DNA of 64,000 nucleotides from NCBI RefSeq assembly GCF_023053635.1, contig NC_086172.1:53300001-53364000 (forward strand). Direction: 5' to 3'. Position numbers and translations under genes: made by a program. Each line of letters begins with the position of its first letter. Within the stretch, counting starts at the first letter, position 1. The notes under the pieces are model-generated. The model saw nothing but the letters and a program-made list of their open reading frames with translations. It had not been told where the DNA came from and made no database searches. Below, one piece after another: positions 32,117 to 43,789 of the stretch. This DNA is from Elgaria multicarinata webbii (taxonomy: Eukaryota > Chordata > Lepidosauria > Squamata > Anguidae).

Positions 32117-32665
32117 CAAGTGTTGGCCGTTGCATCTCCTAGGCGAAGCTGCGCGGGGCGATAACTGCGCCATTATGGCAAGTGGTTCATTGTTGTATAT
32201 TTATAGTCTTATTTGTGACAGCGATGCATGAAACACATTTTGCTTTTTTGGAGGTTCCTACCTAGAGAGCGAGAGAGTTCTGCAGCTTAAGAAAGCAGCC
32301 AAAGGAAAGCTGGTCTTGCTTATAGTAGACGTGTTTCTGTCGATCCCCAACATTTTTCTGTGCCCCCTCTTTTCTTCGGTAACCACAGCAAATTGTCAAG
32401 CGATCGTGGTAGATTCTGAGCCAACCCTAACGACCAAACCAACCTAGGCGGGGGCTGTCTTACACCGCCTGTAGCGCCCTAGCAAAATGCGAAGGCTTTT
32501 TATTACACATTTTGGTGCAGACGGTGTAGGGGAGGATGTGTATAATACTCATCGTTCTGGGCTCTTGCAGCATGATTTTTTTTTTTAGCAGCCTAGATTG
32601 TTGTAGAGATGACATACTTTTTCCCCTGTGCCAATAAAGCTCCATATTAAAGCCAACTTAACGTC

Positions 32666-32870
32666 TTTCTGAATTTAAAAAAGCTATAAAGACTGATCTC
32701 TTCCGGCAGGCTTACCCAGTCAAATTTTAAAATGTCTGGCTGTTATTTTAATAATGTATTAGTTTTGTATGTTTTTTAATCAGTTTTATACATTTTATAG
32801 TATTTTTTATATTTGATGTTGTTTCCCATCCTCGATCCAGAGGGATTATTATTATTATAAAATAATAACG
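32666..32870 (+). mobile_element. L2-type LINE 3' end
   Basis: TATAAAGACTGATCTCTTCC followed by GGCAGGCTTACCCAGTCAAA is the plus-strand match to the minus-strand L2 ends at 18440 and 19900. It ends in ATT repeats. Confidence 0.75.
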
Positions 32871-32874
32871 TTTT

Positions 32875-34535
32875 CAGGTCCCTTAGTCCAGATCGGAAAC
32901 CTAGCTTTGGGGTGGTGGGGAGTGGACTTTTAAGACTCAGCTCGGGCCCCTGGGGCTACTGTAGAGTAAAAAGGATCATACATCGCTGCTAGAAACATAT
33001 TTAAATAATGTCTGGTTTGTGTCTGAGTTGCCCTAACAATCAGTTGTGCTCAGTATCAGTTTTGGTTTTGCACCAAAGGCAACAACCTTTCCCTCCTTGA
33101 ACCTATACAGAAAGGTTAAAATGTACTCATAGGAGGTTGGCATGGATACCAGGAGAGTAACACCAGCAAGAAAAATACCTGAGCAACAAGAACTGAAGTG
33201 GTACCTCTCAAAGGGGTTCCAGGTGACAGTGGTTTGGTTCTAAAGCCCGCTTGAAACAAAGAACTCTATTTTAAAGAGTAGGGTAGAAAGCTTCCAAAAT
33301 AAGAATCCATTCTGAAGAGCTGTGATAAAAGGATACTGATACTAGGGTTTGTTTGCTTATTTAATATATTTCTTAACCACCTTTCAAGGTTGAGATTGCA
33401 TTTACAATCTTTCTCATGGCATTGTGGCCCAAGGCAGCGAATAAGAGAACCTTGTTCAAACAAGCCAAAGGAAGCAGGCTTGCCACTGTATCCCACTTGC
33501 TCACTCGTTTATTTTAAGCATTTTTTTTACCCCAAATCTTCAGAGGAAAAGGCTCCCAGAATGGCTTATATAAGATCAGTAGCAACAAACATGATAATCT
33601 GCAGTCTGATGCAGTCCTCTGTGTTTTCTATTGGGATGCTCCTCATGCCTTTCTTGTACATATATGCTTCTTCTCCTTGACACCCCTGACTATTCTTTGG
33701 GTCAGTCATTTTTTTAAAGTAAAAAAATATGAGGATGTGCGTTATCACATGCTTAAACTTGTAATAAAAAAAAAGGGGGGGGTGAGGAGGATTTTCCAGT
33801 TCTGAGATTGATAAGTATCTTGGTTGTGTGTGTGTGGAGAAGCTACTTCTCCCAAATGAGGTATTGGTTGGTAGGGATGGATGACTGTGGGAACGTGCAA
33901 CCTTTTGGAGGAACTGTGGTGGGACAATAGCCCAGGTGAGAGGTACTGCAAGATGTACGACACGTGTGGAAGCACTTCGTGGAGGTTAATCCCAGTTTCA
34001 TGTGGTACTTTTCCACTAAAGTAATTAATAGGGCACTAATAGGAACAGGATATATAACAATGTGTGAAACATCCTTGCAATCTGTTTGTGGTACCTTTGG
34101 AAACAAATTGCATGAGCAACAGTTAATGCGGATGTACTGTATCCTTACTTAGAGAGCAGAACCTGACATCATTAAGCTGAAGTATTTCCTGAATTTCAGC
34201 CTCATCCCTCCAGAACATTGATCCTTTATAGCCTCCAGCCATATAGTAAGCCAACTGTTATCAGGAGATACAGGTCCTGCGTGCATTGGACATGTAAACA
34301 GTTTAACACATAGCTTTAGGCCACAGATAACTGCCTCTTCGTGATATTAGAGCTACCACGTGGGAAGTTTTAAGAGTTCCATATTGCATTCCATTGCATT
34401 CCATCTAGAATATCTTATTGAAGAGTTCCTGTGCTTAACTTAAATTGCCTCAGGAAAGCTCCACTAACCTTTTTTTTTCCTCCTCCGTTTACTTCTCTTG
34501 CATCCTTTCTTGAATCTATTGATACCTTTTTTTAG
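32875..34535. other. Probable RBM43 5' intron, nothing recognised
   Basis: No repeat or exon candidate. A poly(A)-poly(G) run (AAAAAAAAAGGGGGGGG) lies at 33767. Confidence 0.4.
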
Positions 34536-34621
34536 GAGAATAGCCAGTGATTTATTGTTTTTTTATGGAGAAGCATAGTGATATAAACAGTGGCATTGAC
34601 ACTTCAGAACCCTTGCTTAAG
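34536..34621 (+). CDS. Candidate first coding exon of RBM43
   Basis: Acceptor TACCTTTTTTTAG, ATG at 34565, and donor GTAGAT after AAG. The 19 codons end in phase 0, which is the phase that RBM43 exon 40070 needs. Against it: T at -3 gives a weak start context, the frame stays open for another 50 codons past the donor, and human RBM43 has only about ten residues before the matching position. The segment could instead be part of an unrelated coding fossil. Confidence 0.35.
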
Positions 34622-35875
34622 GTAGATTTGAAGCACCTCATCCCCTTCAAGGCTTTGAACTCAGACCAACTAAGAGCTTTGCAGAATCAGATCAATGACT
34701 GGGACAAACACTGTATACCCTTTCACACCTGCCTAGTAACACATCTATTTTGTTGTGTTTTAAATGTAGTGTAAACCACCTGAAGAGCCTTGGGAAGCAG
34801 CAGGTGGGGCATAAATACTCCAAACACACCACAACAAAGAGACTTGCAGTACTTAAAGATTAACAAATTTACTCTGGCATATTGGAAATCCAAATACATG
34901 CGTACAGCTGTATACAACCTGGAATTCTGCATGAGATGTGAAGGCCTGAGGAAAAAAAACAAGAAAAAATTCGGGGGGACGGGACATTTTTCCTCTGAGG
35001 ACCATTTTTGTTTTCCCCCCTGAAAAATTGAACAGCTCTGGATTGTAAAATATTTTCTTTTAGAATTTAAGACAAAGTATTTATAACAATTAATATATAA
35101 CCCTAAAAACTATGTTAATAACACTTTTATAGAAAGGCTAGTGATATAAACAGTCTGGAAATAAGGAAGCTATAGGAATTTTTTTAAAAAATCCTCTGTA
35201 ATATTCCCAGCAGAGTTATTTCTTTCATCTGTTTCCTTATTAGAATTATTGATCTAAAGTTATATTCAATAAACAAAAAACCTATGGTTTACAAAACAAT
35301 GTTAAAGGCTCTACAGTTTTCAACCAAACTCCAAAAAGTAGGGAAATTGGGAGTTAAGGCTCACAAGCCTATAACGCCACATCCTCCCTAAGGAGGCAGA
35401 AAGTGCCAGTGAAATTCTCATTCTCCCAAAGCAGATATAAACCATGAGGACAGGATGGAGAATAAGATATGCAGAGGTGACTGTGGGGTTGTGGAAAACT
35501 GATGACAAACAACAGAGAGCTCCTCTCATTCCTAGTATTTCTTTCCATAAAGTTTAAACTTTAAGAGGCTTGGGTGAGGAACTGCCACCCCAAAGGAAAG
35601 TTTGCCATATATTCTTTACTTTGAATTAAGAAGGATGCACCAGCACTTCAAACACACACACACCCCATCTTCACAATCACAGACACACAACAAAGTCAAT
35701 CAAACCCCTACTTGAGCCAGCCAGGTTTTCTTTTTCCTTGGCGGCCAGGGAAGGGTCTCCCTCCAAGCAAGGCAGATAGTTTCTCTCTCCCTCCCTGGCC
35801 TCCACAGCACTGTGGGGAAGGAGAGGGCTCAGACAGGGCCTTGGCTTATCTGCAGAAGGAAATGGCTCCTAAATG

Positions 35876-35919
35876 AGCCAGGCAGCCATCTTATTTCAGC
35901 CAGGCAGCCATCTTATTTC
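35876..35919. repeat. 22-bp tandem duplication with YY1-like core
   Basis: Two adjacent copies of a 22-bp unit beginning AGCCAGGCAGCCATCTTATT. Each contains GCCATCTT, the inverse of the YY1 core AAGATGGC. A similar word, GGCCATCTTATTTCAG, occurs at 45957. Confidence 0.85.
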
Positions 35920-36732
35920 CAACATTCCAATCTATTTGAGACAGGAGGGAGGGGGGAGAGCGACGCTACTGAGCATGCTCCATTTAGGAGTTATGAGTCT
36001 GTATTCACTTTAATGGTGCAAAGAAATGTTCATTAAAAAACAATGGAAGCGAATTTTGAAAAAAGAAAAGCCATTCCTCCAACTAGAAGGACAGGGGGAC
36101 AAGATCCCATGACTGGTTTGAAGGGTAAGGGTCCCAATTCGGAGCTTTTAGTGAGCAAAAAAATCGTCGCCACCCGGAAATAGAAAAGAGCCATTTTGAG
36201 CCAGAGAGGTTTTCCCCATTTTGGTACTTTGAACTACCATCCTGCCCTCAATATTTCACAAATCTTCTTGAAACACGCAGGATATGTAAAACCAGCATTT
36301 CTTTCTGGCAGGTCTCCGTTTCAGAAAGATTGGTGAAACATTTTCCATTTTATGAACGTCAGAATGACCCACCCCCAATTTCGGCCTTAACATGGTGGAA
36401 TGCTCTTTTCACTGATCGCCTATAACACAGGGAAACACTCCCGTGTTTCCCTGTAATTACTGACAGACATTTATGCTCATTTTCCCACTATGTGAGTAGA
36501 GTCACCATTACATGTCCCTGACAGTAAATGTACATTCTTGACCATTTAGCCTTGTTCTATAGAGTCCTGTGTTCTATAGCAGTCATGTAATGTAGTTCTG
36601 AACTATTCAGACAATAATTACAAATTTACTGAGTTTACTTTTAAAAGTTTTAAAAGATAATATTTTTATGAGCAAACTGAGTTACACATAAATAACTTTA
36701 GGAACAAAAAGGCTGCTTTATGTTTCTAAAGT

Positions 36733-36860
36733 AGCTCTCTCCAACCTGGTGCCCTCTGGATGTTTGGGACTACAGTACCCAGCATTCCTGACCATTGGCC
36801 ATGCTGCCTGAGGTGGATGGGAGCTGAAATCCAAAATATTTGGAGAATTGGCGAAGGCTG
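36733..36860. repeat. Family A palindromic element
   Basis: CCAACCTGGTGCCCTCTGGA and TGTTTGGGACTACAGTACCC on the left; AAATCCAAAATATTTGGAGA then ATTGGCGAAGGCTG on the right. Confidence 0.75.
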
Positions 36861-37965
36861 TCTTAAAGCAACAAAGTGACTTTAGATCTGTAAAGAGTAC
36901 TAAAAATAAGTATTGCTTATTTTCCATTTTTCCAAAATTTCCATAATTCCTAAAAAAAACTGGAAACCCCCCCCCCCAACCCCCTGCCAATGGTTTTTCC
37001 CCATGACCTTAAAATTCCTGGAAATTCTACATCTCTAATTCTGCCTGAACTAAGCAGGATTCCAGGTGGTGGGGAAGCTATCACACATACATCTGTACGC
37101 ATGAAAGCAATGCCGGGGCTGTGTTAGTCACCATGGCTTCCCAGGCACATGGTGATGGTGTGTGTGAACTGGATTGCCTGAATAGGTTCTAAAACTAGCC
37201 AGGCTCAACAAAGGGGTTTAGTTAATCAGAGGCTCCTTGAAATGCATTTGTATTAATGGCCAGTTCTTATTCACATTATATCAGTCTGTTGTTTACAAAC
37301 ACACACAATACACACACACAGGTTTGTTTCTGGGTTTCTCTCATTTTCTGATTGGTATAAAGAGAATTCTTAGAGAAAATAAATACCACCCTAAATTCCT
37401 TCTGTCTTTCTGCTACTGGGCAACAACAGAAAACGTTACTTTTTTCATCCGGCTTTTAGTCTGTGACAATAAAATAAAAGTGTAATAAAAAAGGGTCAAT
37501 CCATTCAGCAACATTTCAGGAGAAATAATATACTAAGGACAATGACCGTTACGTAAGTGAATGGCTTCTAGCACTTTTAAGTGCAAAGCCTGTTAAAAAT
37601 AGGCCTTGTGCCATCTTTGATTAAAAGTTTGTGTACACGGCTGCTGAGCTGTCTCTTTGAGTCTGTTTTTTCCCCTCCTGTTTGACAGCCATGGTCAGCG
37701 CAGTTCTGATTTCTTGTCAGTTAAGTAGGGTGGGGGCGGGGGGGGGGGGCGAAGTCTTCTGCAGCAGGGTTTGCAGGCTTTAGCACTCTGGCACTGACCT
37801 GCCTCCTTTCTGAAGCAGAATTCCAAGGGAGTAGACAGAAATACCTGGTACACAGATATGTAATGCAAAGCTGACTTAGGTTGCAAAATGTCTGTAGTTA
37901 TTGACCGTTTCTTGCCATGAATGCCTCTGTACCGACATGGTGAATTATGTACTAAATTCTTTACA

Positions 37966-38082
37966 CCAGCCTGGTGCCTTCTGGATGTGTTGGACTACAA
38001 CTCCCATACTCCCACAGCCAGGGATTATGAGGTTTGTAGTCCAACACATTTGGAGGGTGCCATGTCGGAGAAGGCTGATTTA
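37966..38082. repeat. Family A palindromic element
   Basis: AGCCTGGTGCCTTCTGGATG and GTTGGACTACAACTCCCATA face TTTGTAGTCCAACACATTTG and GAGGGTGCCATGTCGGAGAA. Confidence 0.8.
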
Positions 38083-38648
38083 CACAGTCACCTCCATGCA
38101 AGCTAGTGGCATAAACCACTCCGGATAGAGGGAGAGTGCGTGTTTCCACACAACCAAGTTGGCTTTGTGCCCCCGCTACTGACAGAAGTGCAGTTGGCAG
38201 TGACACCGGACAGGGTCTTTTTGGTAATGATGCCTGGGCTATAGAACTCCCCCTCTCCTCTCATGTGAAGGCTCACTTGAGTCCCTGCACTACAGGCTTT
38301 CAAAATAAGTAACCTGGGATTTGCTCTGTCAATACAGAACTGATGTGTGTTACACATGTACTGTGAGAGGCCTTTGGGTTTCATGGCTACAGAAAAATTC
38401 TGTGAAGTTATTCCACTGGAAGTGATGACACGGATAATCTTCCTCCACCCTGCCTGCCCAAATAGGAAGTAGGCAAAAATGTAGTTCAGAGAGGAATGCC
38501 ATGTGTGCACAAGCAAGTGGAACCTTATGTTTCAAAATATTGCAAAATCAATAACTTGGAAAGCAGAAATTGATAATTTGGAAAATCATTAATGAATAGG
38601 GAGCAAATATCCTCCATTTTAAAAATATTTTAAAAGTAAGTATTTCAG

Positions 38649-38705
38649 ATTTATTTATTTATTTATTACATTTTTATACCGCCCAATAGCTGAAGCTATT
38701 TGGGT
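38649..38705 (-). mobile_element. L2-type LINE tail, minus strand
   Basis: TTTATTTATTTATTACATTT and TTATACCGCCCAATAGCTGA, with a few bases of the following GCTATTTGGG. Confidence 0.75.
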
Positions 38706-39041
38706 TTTTTTTTTATTTAATTAATTTTTAAGCTGTTTAGCAATTTTAAAGCAACTGCTTGATTGAGTTATATATTGCAGTGAGTACAAATCCAAGCAAT
38801 ATAAACAATTTCCTCACCAATTCTGTACATTTCATACTAAAATACATTTAAATCTGCTTTTAAAAATAAAAAATAAAGTGATGTAGCATCACAAGTTGCA
38901 AGAAGAACTATACCACCTTGGTGGGGCAAGGGGGAACCAAATGGATATTTCTGAACCTGTGGGTAATAAGCTTTTAATTTAATTGCCCAGTCTAGGTATC
39001 CTACTATGAAGTAATATAATATGGTGGGAAAGCAATATTCA

Positions 39042-39246
39042 GAGCCAACTTGGTGTAGTTATTAGAGTGTTGGGCTAGGACTGGTGAAGCCCAGATTCAC
39101 ACAGCTATGAAGCTCTTGGGTAAACATGGGTCAGTCACTATTTCGCAGACTAGCTGACCTCACAGGGTTATTGTGAAGATAAAATGGGAAGAAAAGAACC
39201 ATGTATGCTGTCTTGAGCTCCTTGGAGGAAAGGCAAGATGTAAGCA
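39042..39246 (+). mobile_element. Sauria SINE
   Basis: GAGCCAACTTGGTGTAGTTA, GCTGACCTCACAGGGTTATT and GAGGAAAGGCAAGATGTAAG match head, middle and tail of the squamate family. It is more diverged than the copy at 13067. Confidence 0.85.
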
Positions 39247-39562
39247 TTCATATCATGCGCTCATCATTCCCTACACACGGTTGTTTACAGATTCTTTAGA
39301 CAACATTATGAATCTCTAGTTTTGCTTCTGTGTCTAACCAGCACTTTCCGCAAGATTTTTAGTGCAGGAAAAATGTGAAAGCAAAAGAAAGCATGATTTT
39401 CTCTTGTGTATTTGTGCTATCCCACTAGACCACAGTGCCACCTAGAGGTCATGTAGCAGAAAAACAGGAAAGCAAAGGGTCCTCATGTACTGCTCATATT
39501 TTAATTCTGTGTTGAAACCAAAAGCAGACACAGCCTTTTAACAGGCTCATGTAGAAAAACTC
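39247..39562. mobile_element. Inverted-repeat DNA element, family D, left end lost
   Basis: The interior (GGTTGTTTACAGATTCTTTA, CACAGTGCCACCTAGAGGTC) matches the complete copy at 49542-49871. The right end AGGCTCATGTAGAAAAACTC is retained. The Sauria SINE abuts the missing left end. Confidence 0.7.
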
Positions 39563-40069
39563 TAAATAAAATAGAAAATAAAACAAAATATGATGGTCTT
39601 GATAGTCCTGGTACCTCTTCTCTCTAGTTTGTAAGGTTCTGTGCATCTAAGCTCTGTGTTTACATTCAGTTTTACGTTTGCTGTGTGTAAAATATTATAG
39701 TAGGATATCTTTGACTGTTGGAGCTTTATAGTCTAGATTGGGCATACCCCTTAACCAGCACGAGCGTATATTCTTTTCCATATATTTTCCAAATGAGATG
39801 TTCTGCTGTTCTATTCAAGTGTTCTGGATTGTGTAAGCGATACTGGATTGACTAGCATCATATGAAATCTTTATTGATTTCATTGGTGAAACGAGATTTA
39901 ACTTCTTCCCCAGAGAGAATCCAAAGTGATTGCGGGAAGTTTTCATGTGGTCTTCGTGCAAGCTGGGTATTTAGCTAAGCCAGAATGTCCCTTAAAGATA
40001 GGGAATGGAGAGAGGCAGTTGTCAACTGGCTGAACTTGCACTTTCAGCGTCCCATGTGTTTCTTCACAG

Positions 40070-40268
40070 GCTACTGCACAAGCTGCCAAGCCAGAAAGAA
40101 CAATTGTGGTCTGCGGAGTTCCAGATGGCCTTCTTGACGACGACATAATGGCTGACATACTAATGATTCATTTTCAAAAGGCAAAGAATAGTGGTGGAGA
40201 TGTGGAGGACGTAGCCTATCCTACATCCACAAAAGGAGTGGCCTACGTAACATTTGAAGATAAATGGG
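40070..40268 (+). CDS. RBM43: RBM43 exon, RRM first half
   Basis: Acceptor TGTTTCTTCACAG, 199 bp, phase 0 to 1, donor GTAAAT. Carries TIVVCGVPDG (RNP2-like strand) and ends KGVAYVTFEDKW (RNP1-like strand). The stretch MIHFQKAKNSGGDVEDV is closely similar to NMI IAIHFQKPSNGGGEVESV. Confidence 0.95.
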
Positions 40269-43094
40269 GTAAATACAAAGGAAGATAATGGAAACTTGGA
40301 TTGTTAACCATAAAGCAGAATTCATGTTCTGCAAAGTCTCCCATTCTAGCTACCTTGATGTACATGGCATGCTCTGGGTTGAAATTGCTCAGTTTGTAGG
40401 ATTCTTTTTCTCTTTCCTATTCAGCAGATATAGTAATGTAAGCGGGCTTTTGAGAGAGTGTTTGTGTGGGTGTTTAAAATACTTTCACAAGAATAAAACG
40501 TATACGCTGCTTGGCAGATGAAATTTTTTGCAGCCAAGCCTTGGGGGAGTAAAATCGCTGCCAATTAATCTTGTAAAGAGACAGGCTGCTGCCTTTCTCC
40601 TCTGAACAATTTTGTGCAATGCATAAAATATCAGGAGACATTTGAACAGTCGGAGGAATCCCAAAGGAAAATCTTCAAGAAGGTGGATACGGGGGAGGGG
40701 GGAGGGCACCCACTGGTGGGTTTTCCAGCCAGCAGGTTATTAGGAAAGCATTTTCTTTTATTCCACCCGCCCCCCAAAAAGACAAAGAAAACCTGAATTT
40801 CTTCTTCAGTTGCAGAGGAAGTTCTCACAAAAGGCGAACACAGCCTTGAAGACAAGAGGCTACACAGGAGTTATCCCTTGAAAGTATCATTGTATGGAGG
40901 AAGTGTAAGTAGAACCACTTGATGTTTTATTTGAGAATCTGCCTACACACTGCTCCCCATGTGGGCTTCCAGCCATTAAGGGACATGTCTGACCATGTAG
41001 CTCTTATTTTCAGGAGGTCAGTACCTATGCTCTTCGTTGCATTCCAGTCGCAATCAGCATGCTGTTAATAATTGCTTCTCTTAGTTTTAGCCTGTCATAT
41101 AAAACTAGACAGGAACAGGAATTCTAGTACAATTGCGGCAGAACTTTCCATAGCTAAGCACTGGCTATCTAAACAGAACAGCTCCCACGTCTCGATTATG
41201 CAGTGCCCAATCTGGAACAAGAAAGGACAAAGTATAGCATCCCAGGGTTACCTGTAGGGTTAGTAACAGTTAGTTAAAAATCAATCCAGGTGGCCCAAGA
41301 AAACAAGCTGCACTGTGCTACAGCAGTAGTCTGCAGTCTAAGAGCTGGTTCACATAAGCATGGGCATCTCTCCTTGACTTCAGGATTGAATGGTGATTTG
41401 CATGTGTGGATAAGCAGCCACAAATGTAATGCTACATAGAGAACTTTCGTACCACTTGCACCTCAGATGTAGCCCTTTTCCCCCCAGTAGAATAAGTCCG
41501 CACAGTCAGCTGTGAGCTGCCAAGTGTAAAGTAATCAAGTGAATGCCTGTGTGGAGTAGTTATGATTTAGAGAGACAATTACTTTCTAACCTGTTAAGCC
41601 AGCACTCAGGAAAAAAAGAAAATAATTCTGCTAAGCCTTTTCCTCATCATTAACGTAAGAGGAGAATCAGACCAAAGACCTATCTAGTTCAGTATTCTGT
41701 GGGAAACCCACAATTAGAACATGAATGCAATAGCTCATGTTCCGCAGTAACCAGTGTACATTGGCATACTATCTCTGATAGGCCGAACGGCTGCATAAAG
41801 CTATCAGTTTGGATCCATACTTACTCATGCTTAGAGTAGAAACATTGAAATAGAGTAGAGTTGTTGAAGCTCAGGCCCACAGGCCAAATGAAGCCTACCT
41901 CAGGTTCCAGTCAGACTTTTCAGGCTTCCCCAGATGGCTGCACCCCTTGCTGATCATTTGGTGGTTTCCTGGCTTCAGTGCAGTTTTTACCTTATTCTGA
42001 AAGGCTGAAGTGCCTCTCTTAAGGCTTGGTTACCAGAAGTAAGAGATTTAAGCTAAAATATTTTGGATTTTTTGGTATTTTGGCCCTGGGCACTTTGCCT
42101 TGGGCACTGGCCTGAAAAGTAGCTCCCAAGAGCTTCTCCAAATTGAATTTGGTCCTCAGGTTGAAAGAGGTTCAACACCCCTTCTGTAAAGCTTACAGTC
42201 TCAGATTTCACAAAAAAGAATCAACTGGGGAGTAGAGAAATGCGAGTGGCAACTGTCAGAAGGCATGAAAGTTCCTGAAAAATCCAGAAAATCCATAATT
42301 GTATGTCATTTGTTTTGTACCTTTAGGTTTTTACTTGTGTAACGTGTACCCTCAATTTGTCCATTTTTGGAGAAAAATACAACTTGGCAGATCTGGTGCA
42401 AGACCTTAAGAAGAGCCTCCCACGTTTGAGCTTTGGGCCATTGTCTCCCAATGGACTAATAACTGTGCAGGGACCATTTTCAGCTATTCGTATCCTCCAA
42501 GATAAACTTTCATTAGAAATCAAACATTCCCTTTCAGAACAACATGTTAAGGGAAGAGAAAGGGTGCTGGTTCACAAGCCAGCGATGAAGCCAACGAGCA
42601 GTGGATTCTCCTCAGAGCCGAGAAATAATTTCGTTCAAAGTACAAGCAAGGAGGGGCAAACTGTAGCCCTCGATACTGATATATATCTCTACATGAAAAA
42701 ATTCAGAGACCAGTTATATCAAAAATGTCTAGAAAAACACAGTGTCACTAGTTTTGAATCTGTAGATGGTGAGCTCACCACCATCTACCTCAGCAACGAC
42801 AACACCAAGCCAGGTCCTGGCCAGTTAGAACGTGCCAAAAATACGATTGAGGAATTGTTGGCAGATCTGCATTGCTTTTTGCGCAAAGAAAGATTGCCTC
42901 TGGACGGCACTACCAGAACTGAGAAACGAAAACATGAGCAAGCGTGCGAGCTAGTTGGCACTCAGTACCCCAAAGTTTTGATGATCCCATACCAAACTCA
43001 CATAGATATTATAGGATCTTCTTCAGATGTTTATGAGTTTTCCCAACAAGTGAATAAAATGGCAGGGAATGTCCCCAAACAGCCTTGGAGGTAG
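40070..43094 (+). CDS. RBM43: RBM43, RNA-binding motif protein 43 (three identified coding exons)
   Basis: A predicted RNA-binding protein with one N-terminal RRM. Exons 40070-40268, 40810-40904 and 42327-43094 join in frame (phases 0-1, 1-0, 0-stop) to give 353 residues plus an undetermined short start; human RBM43 has 357 as I recall it. Matches to human from memory include KPERTIVV (human APERTVVV), GGDVEDVAYPTSTKGVAYVT (human [20 protein letters not shown]), LNLSIFGEK (human LDLSVFGKE) and THIDIIGSSSDVY (human THIDIIGSSSDTY). It follows NMI on the same strand, as in human. The N-terminal exon pair shares size, split codon and sequence with NMI domain exons. The start codon is not settled: candidates lie at 34565 and 32175. 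No strong poly(A) signal is seen soon after the stop. Confidence 0.92.
40810..40904 (+). CDS. RBM43: RBM43 exon, RRM second half
   Basis: Acceptor TTTCTTCTTCAG, 95 bp, phase 1 to 0, donor GTAAGT. Peptide VAEEVLTKGEHSLEDKRLHR then SYPLKVSLYGGS; human has VAENVIRQKKHWLARK here. Confidence 0.94.
41650..41790 (-). mobile_element. CR1 LINE fragment
   Basis: AGACCTATCTAGTTCAGTAT and GAACATGAATGCAATAGCTC resemble the inverse CR1 3' region. Diverged. In the last RBM43 intron. Confidence 0.5.
42327..43094 (+). CDS. RBM43: RBM43 last exon
   Basis: Acceptor TTTGTACCTTTAG, 768 bp including the TAG. 255 residues: LNLSIFGEKYNLADLVQDLK, LSFGPLSPNGLITVQGPF (human LSFSPLKPNGRISVEGSF), LDTDIYLYMKKF, then the conserved IDIIGSSSDVYEF near the end. 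An in-frame TTG at 42357 is only the second half of CTC-AAT-TTG inside the exon and not a start. GAG/GTAGGC at the stop could be an alternative donor. Confidence 0.96.
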   Translation, partial: VFTCVTCTLNLSIFGEKYNLADLVQDLKKSLPRLSFGPLSPNGLITVQGPFSAIRILQDKLSLEIKHSLSEQHVKGRERVLVHKPAMKPTSSGFSSEPRNNFVQSTSKEGQTVALDTDIYLYMKKFRDQLYQKCLEKHSVTSFESVDGELTTIYLSNDNTKPGPGQLERAKNTIEELLADLHCFLRKERLPLDGTTRTEKRKHEQACELVGTQYPKVLMIPYQTHIDIIGSSSDVYEFSQQVNKMAGNVPKQPWR

Positions 43095-43789
43095 GCAGTT
43101 ATTCTGATATTGAGGGCAGGCCTAGGTATTATGCTTCCCCCCACTCCCCAAAATGGTGACCTTGGGTTGCTTTCTTTGCCCGTAATGTGCAATACGTGTT
43201 TCCCCATCTGTGCTCCACTTCATTGAGCGACAGAAGCAGGAAAATGACAGGGTAGACAGTGATTAAGGAGAGATGGGAGAACTTGACATTGGGTTGAAGT
43301 TTTTGGTGAAAGTACTATGGTAAATACAATAATTTTGCCCTGAAAGTAAAGTGTGAGATCAGACATCATAAACATGAATGGACAGCAGTCATTCAACAGA
43401 AGTGATGGAAGTGGCATAGCTCAACATAGATATTTTTTTTAAATTATAGATGACATATCCTTTTGTACCTCTCCCTCTGGACATCAACACACATTACAAA
43501 TCCAAATAACTTACGGAGCAGCCCTGGTTCATTAAAGTCTCTCCCTCCAGCCCCCATCATTTTCTGTGGACAAAATAGAAATAACCTATATTCTCAGCAT
43601 GTTCCTGTTCAGTTGTAAGGTTTCTAGATCTTGTTATACACAAGATTTTGCAGTATAAGAACTATGGACCATTGTAGACATTTTCTTTTAATATTTACAA
43701 TGAAAGCTGGTTATAAATATCTTGGTTGTGTGCGTAGCTGGTTTCAATTAAAGCTGGGTTGATAGACCAGCTGTAAAGTTGTTTCAGAT
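43095..43789 (+). other. RBM43 3' untranslated region and flank
   Basis: Follows the RBM43 stop. Several AT-rich hexamers (ATTAAA near 43533) could serve as a poly(A) signal, but none is clearly better than another. No repeat recognised. Confidence 0.4.

Larger units (their letters stand above)
31900..32300 (+). promoter_or_regulatory. RBM43: Likely RBM43 promoter region
   Basis: CpG-richer than its surroundings (for example GCGAAGCTGCGCGGGGCG near 32145), and carries a ZNF143-type site and an IRF-type site within 75 bp. It is upstream of RBM43 on the right strand. The ATG at 32175 (ATGGCAAGT, like the human start Met-Ala-Ser) is followed by a short frame, but the nearby GT donors give a phase that does not match exon 40070. 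Confidence 0.5.
34625..39040. other. Probable RBM43 intron, sparse repeats
   Basis: Mostly unassigned sequence with the small repeats listed separately. Runs of C (36968) and G (37739) are present. No splice-supported exon found. Confidence 0.4.

Noticed and set aside
32175-32240. ATGGCAAGT as the RBM43 start exon
   Set aside because: It resembles the human Met-Ala-Ser start, but nearby GT donors give phase 1 or 2 while the next exon needs phase 0. Kept only as a possibility.
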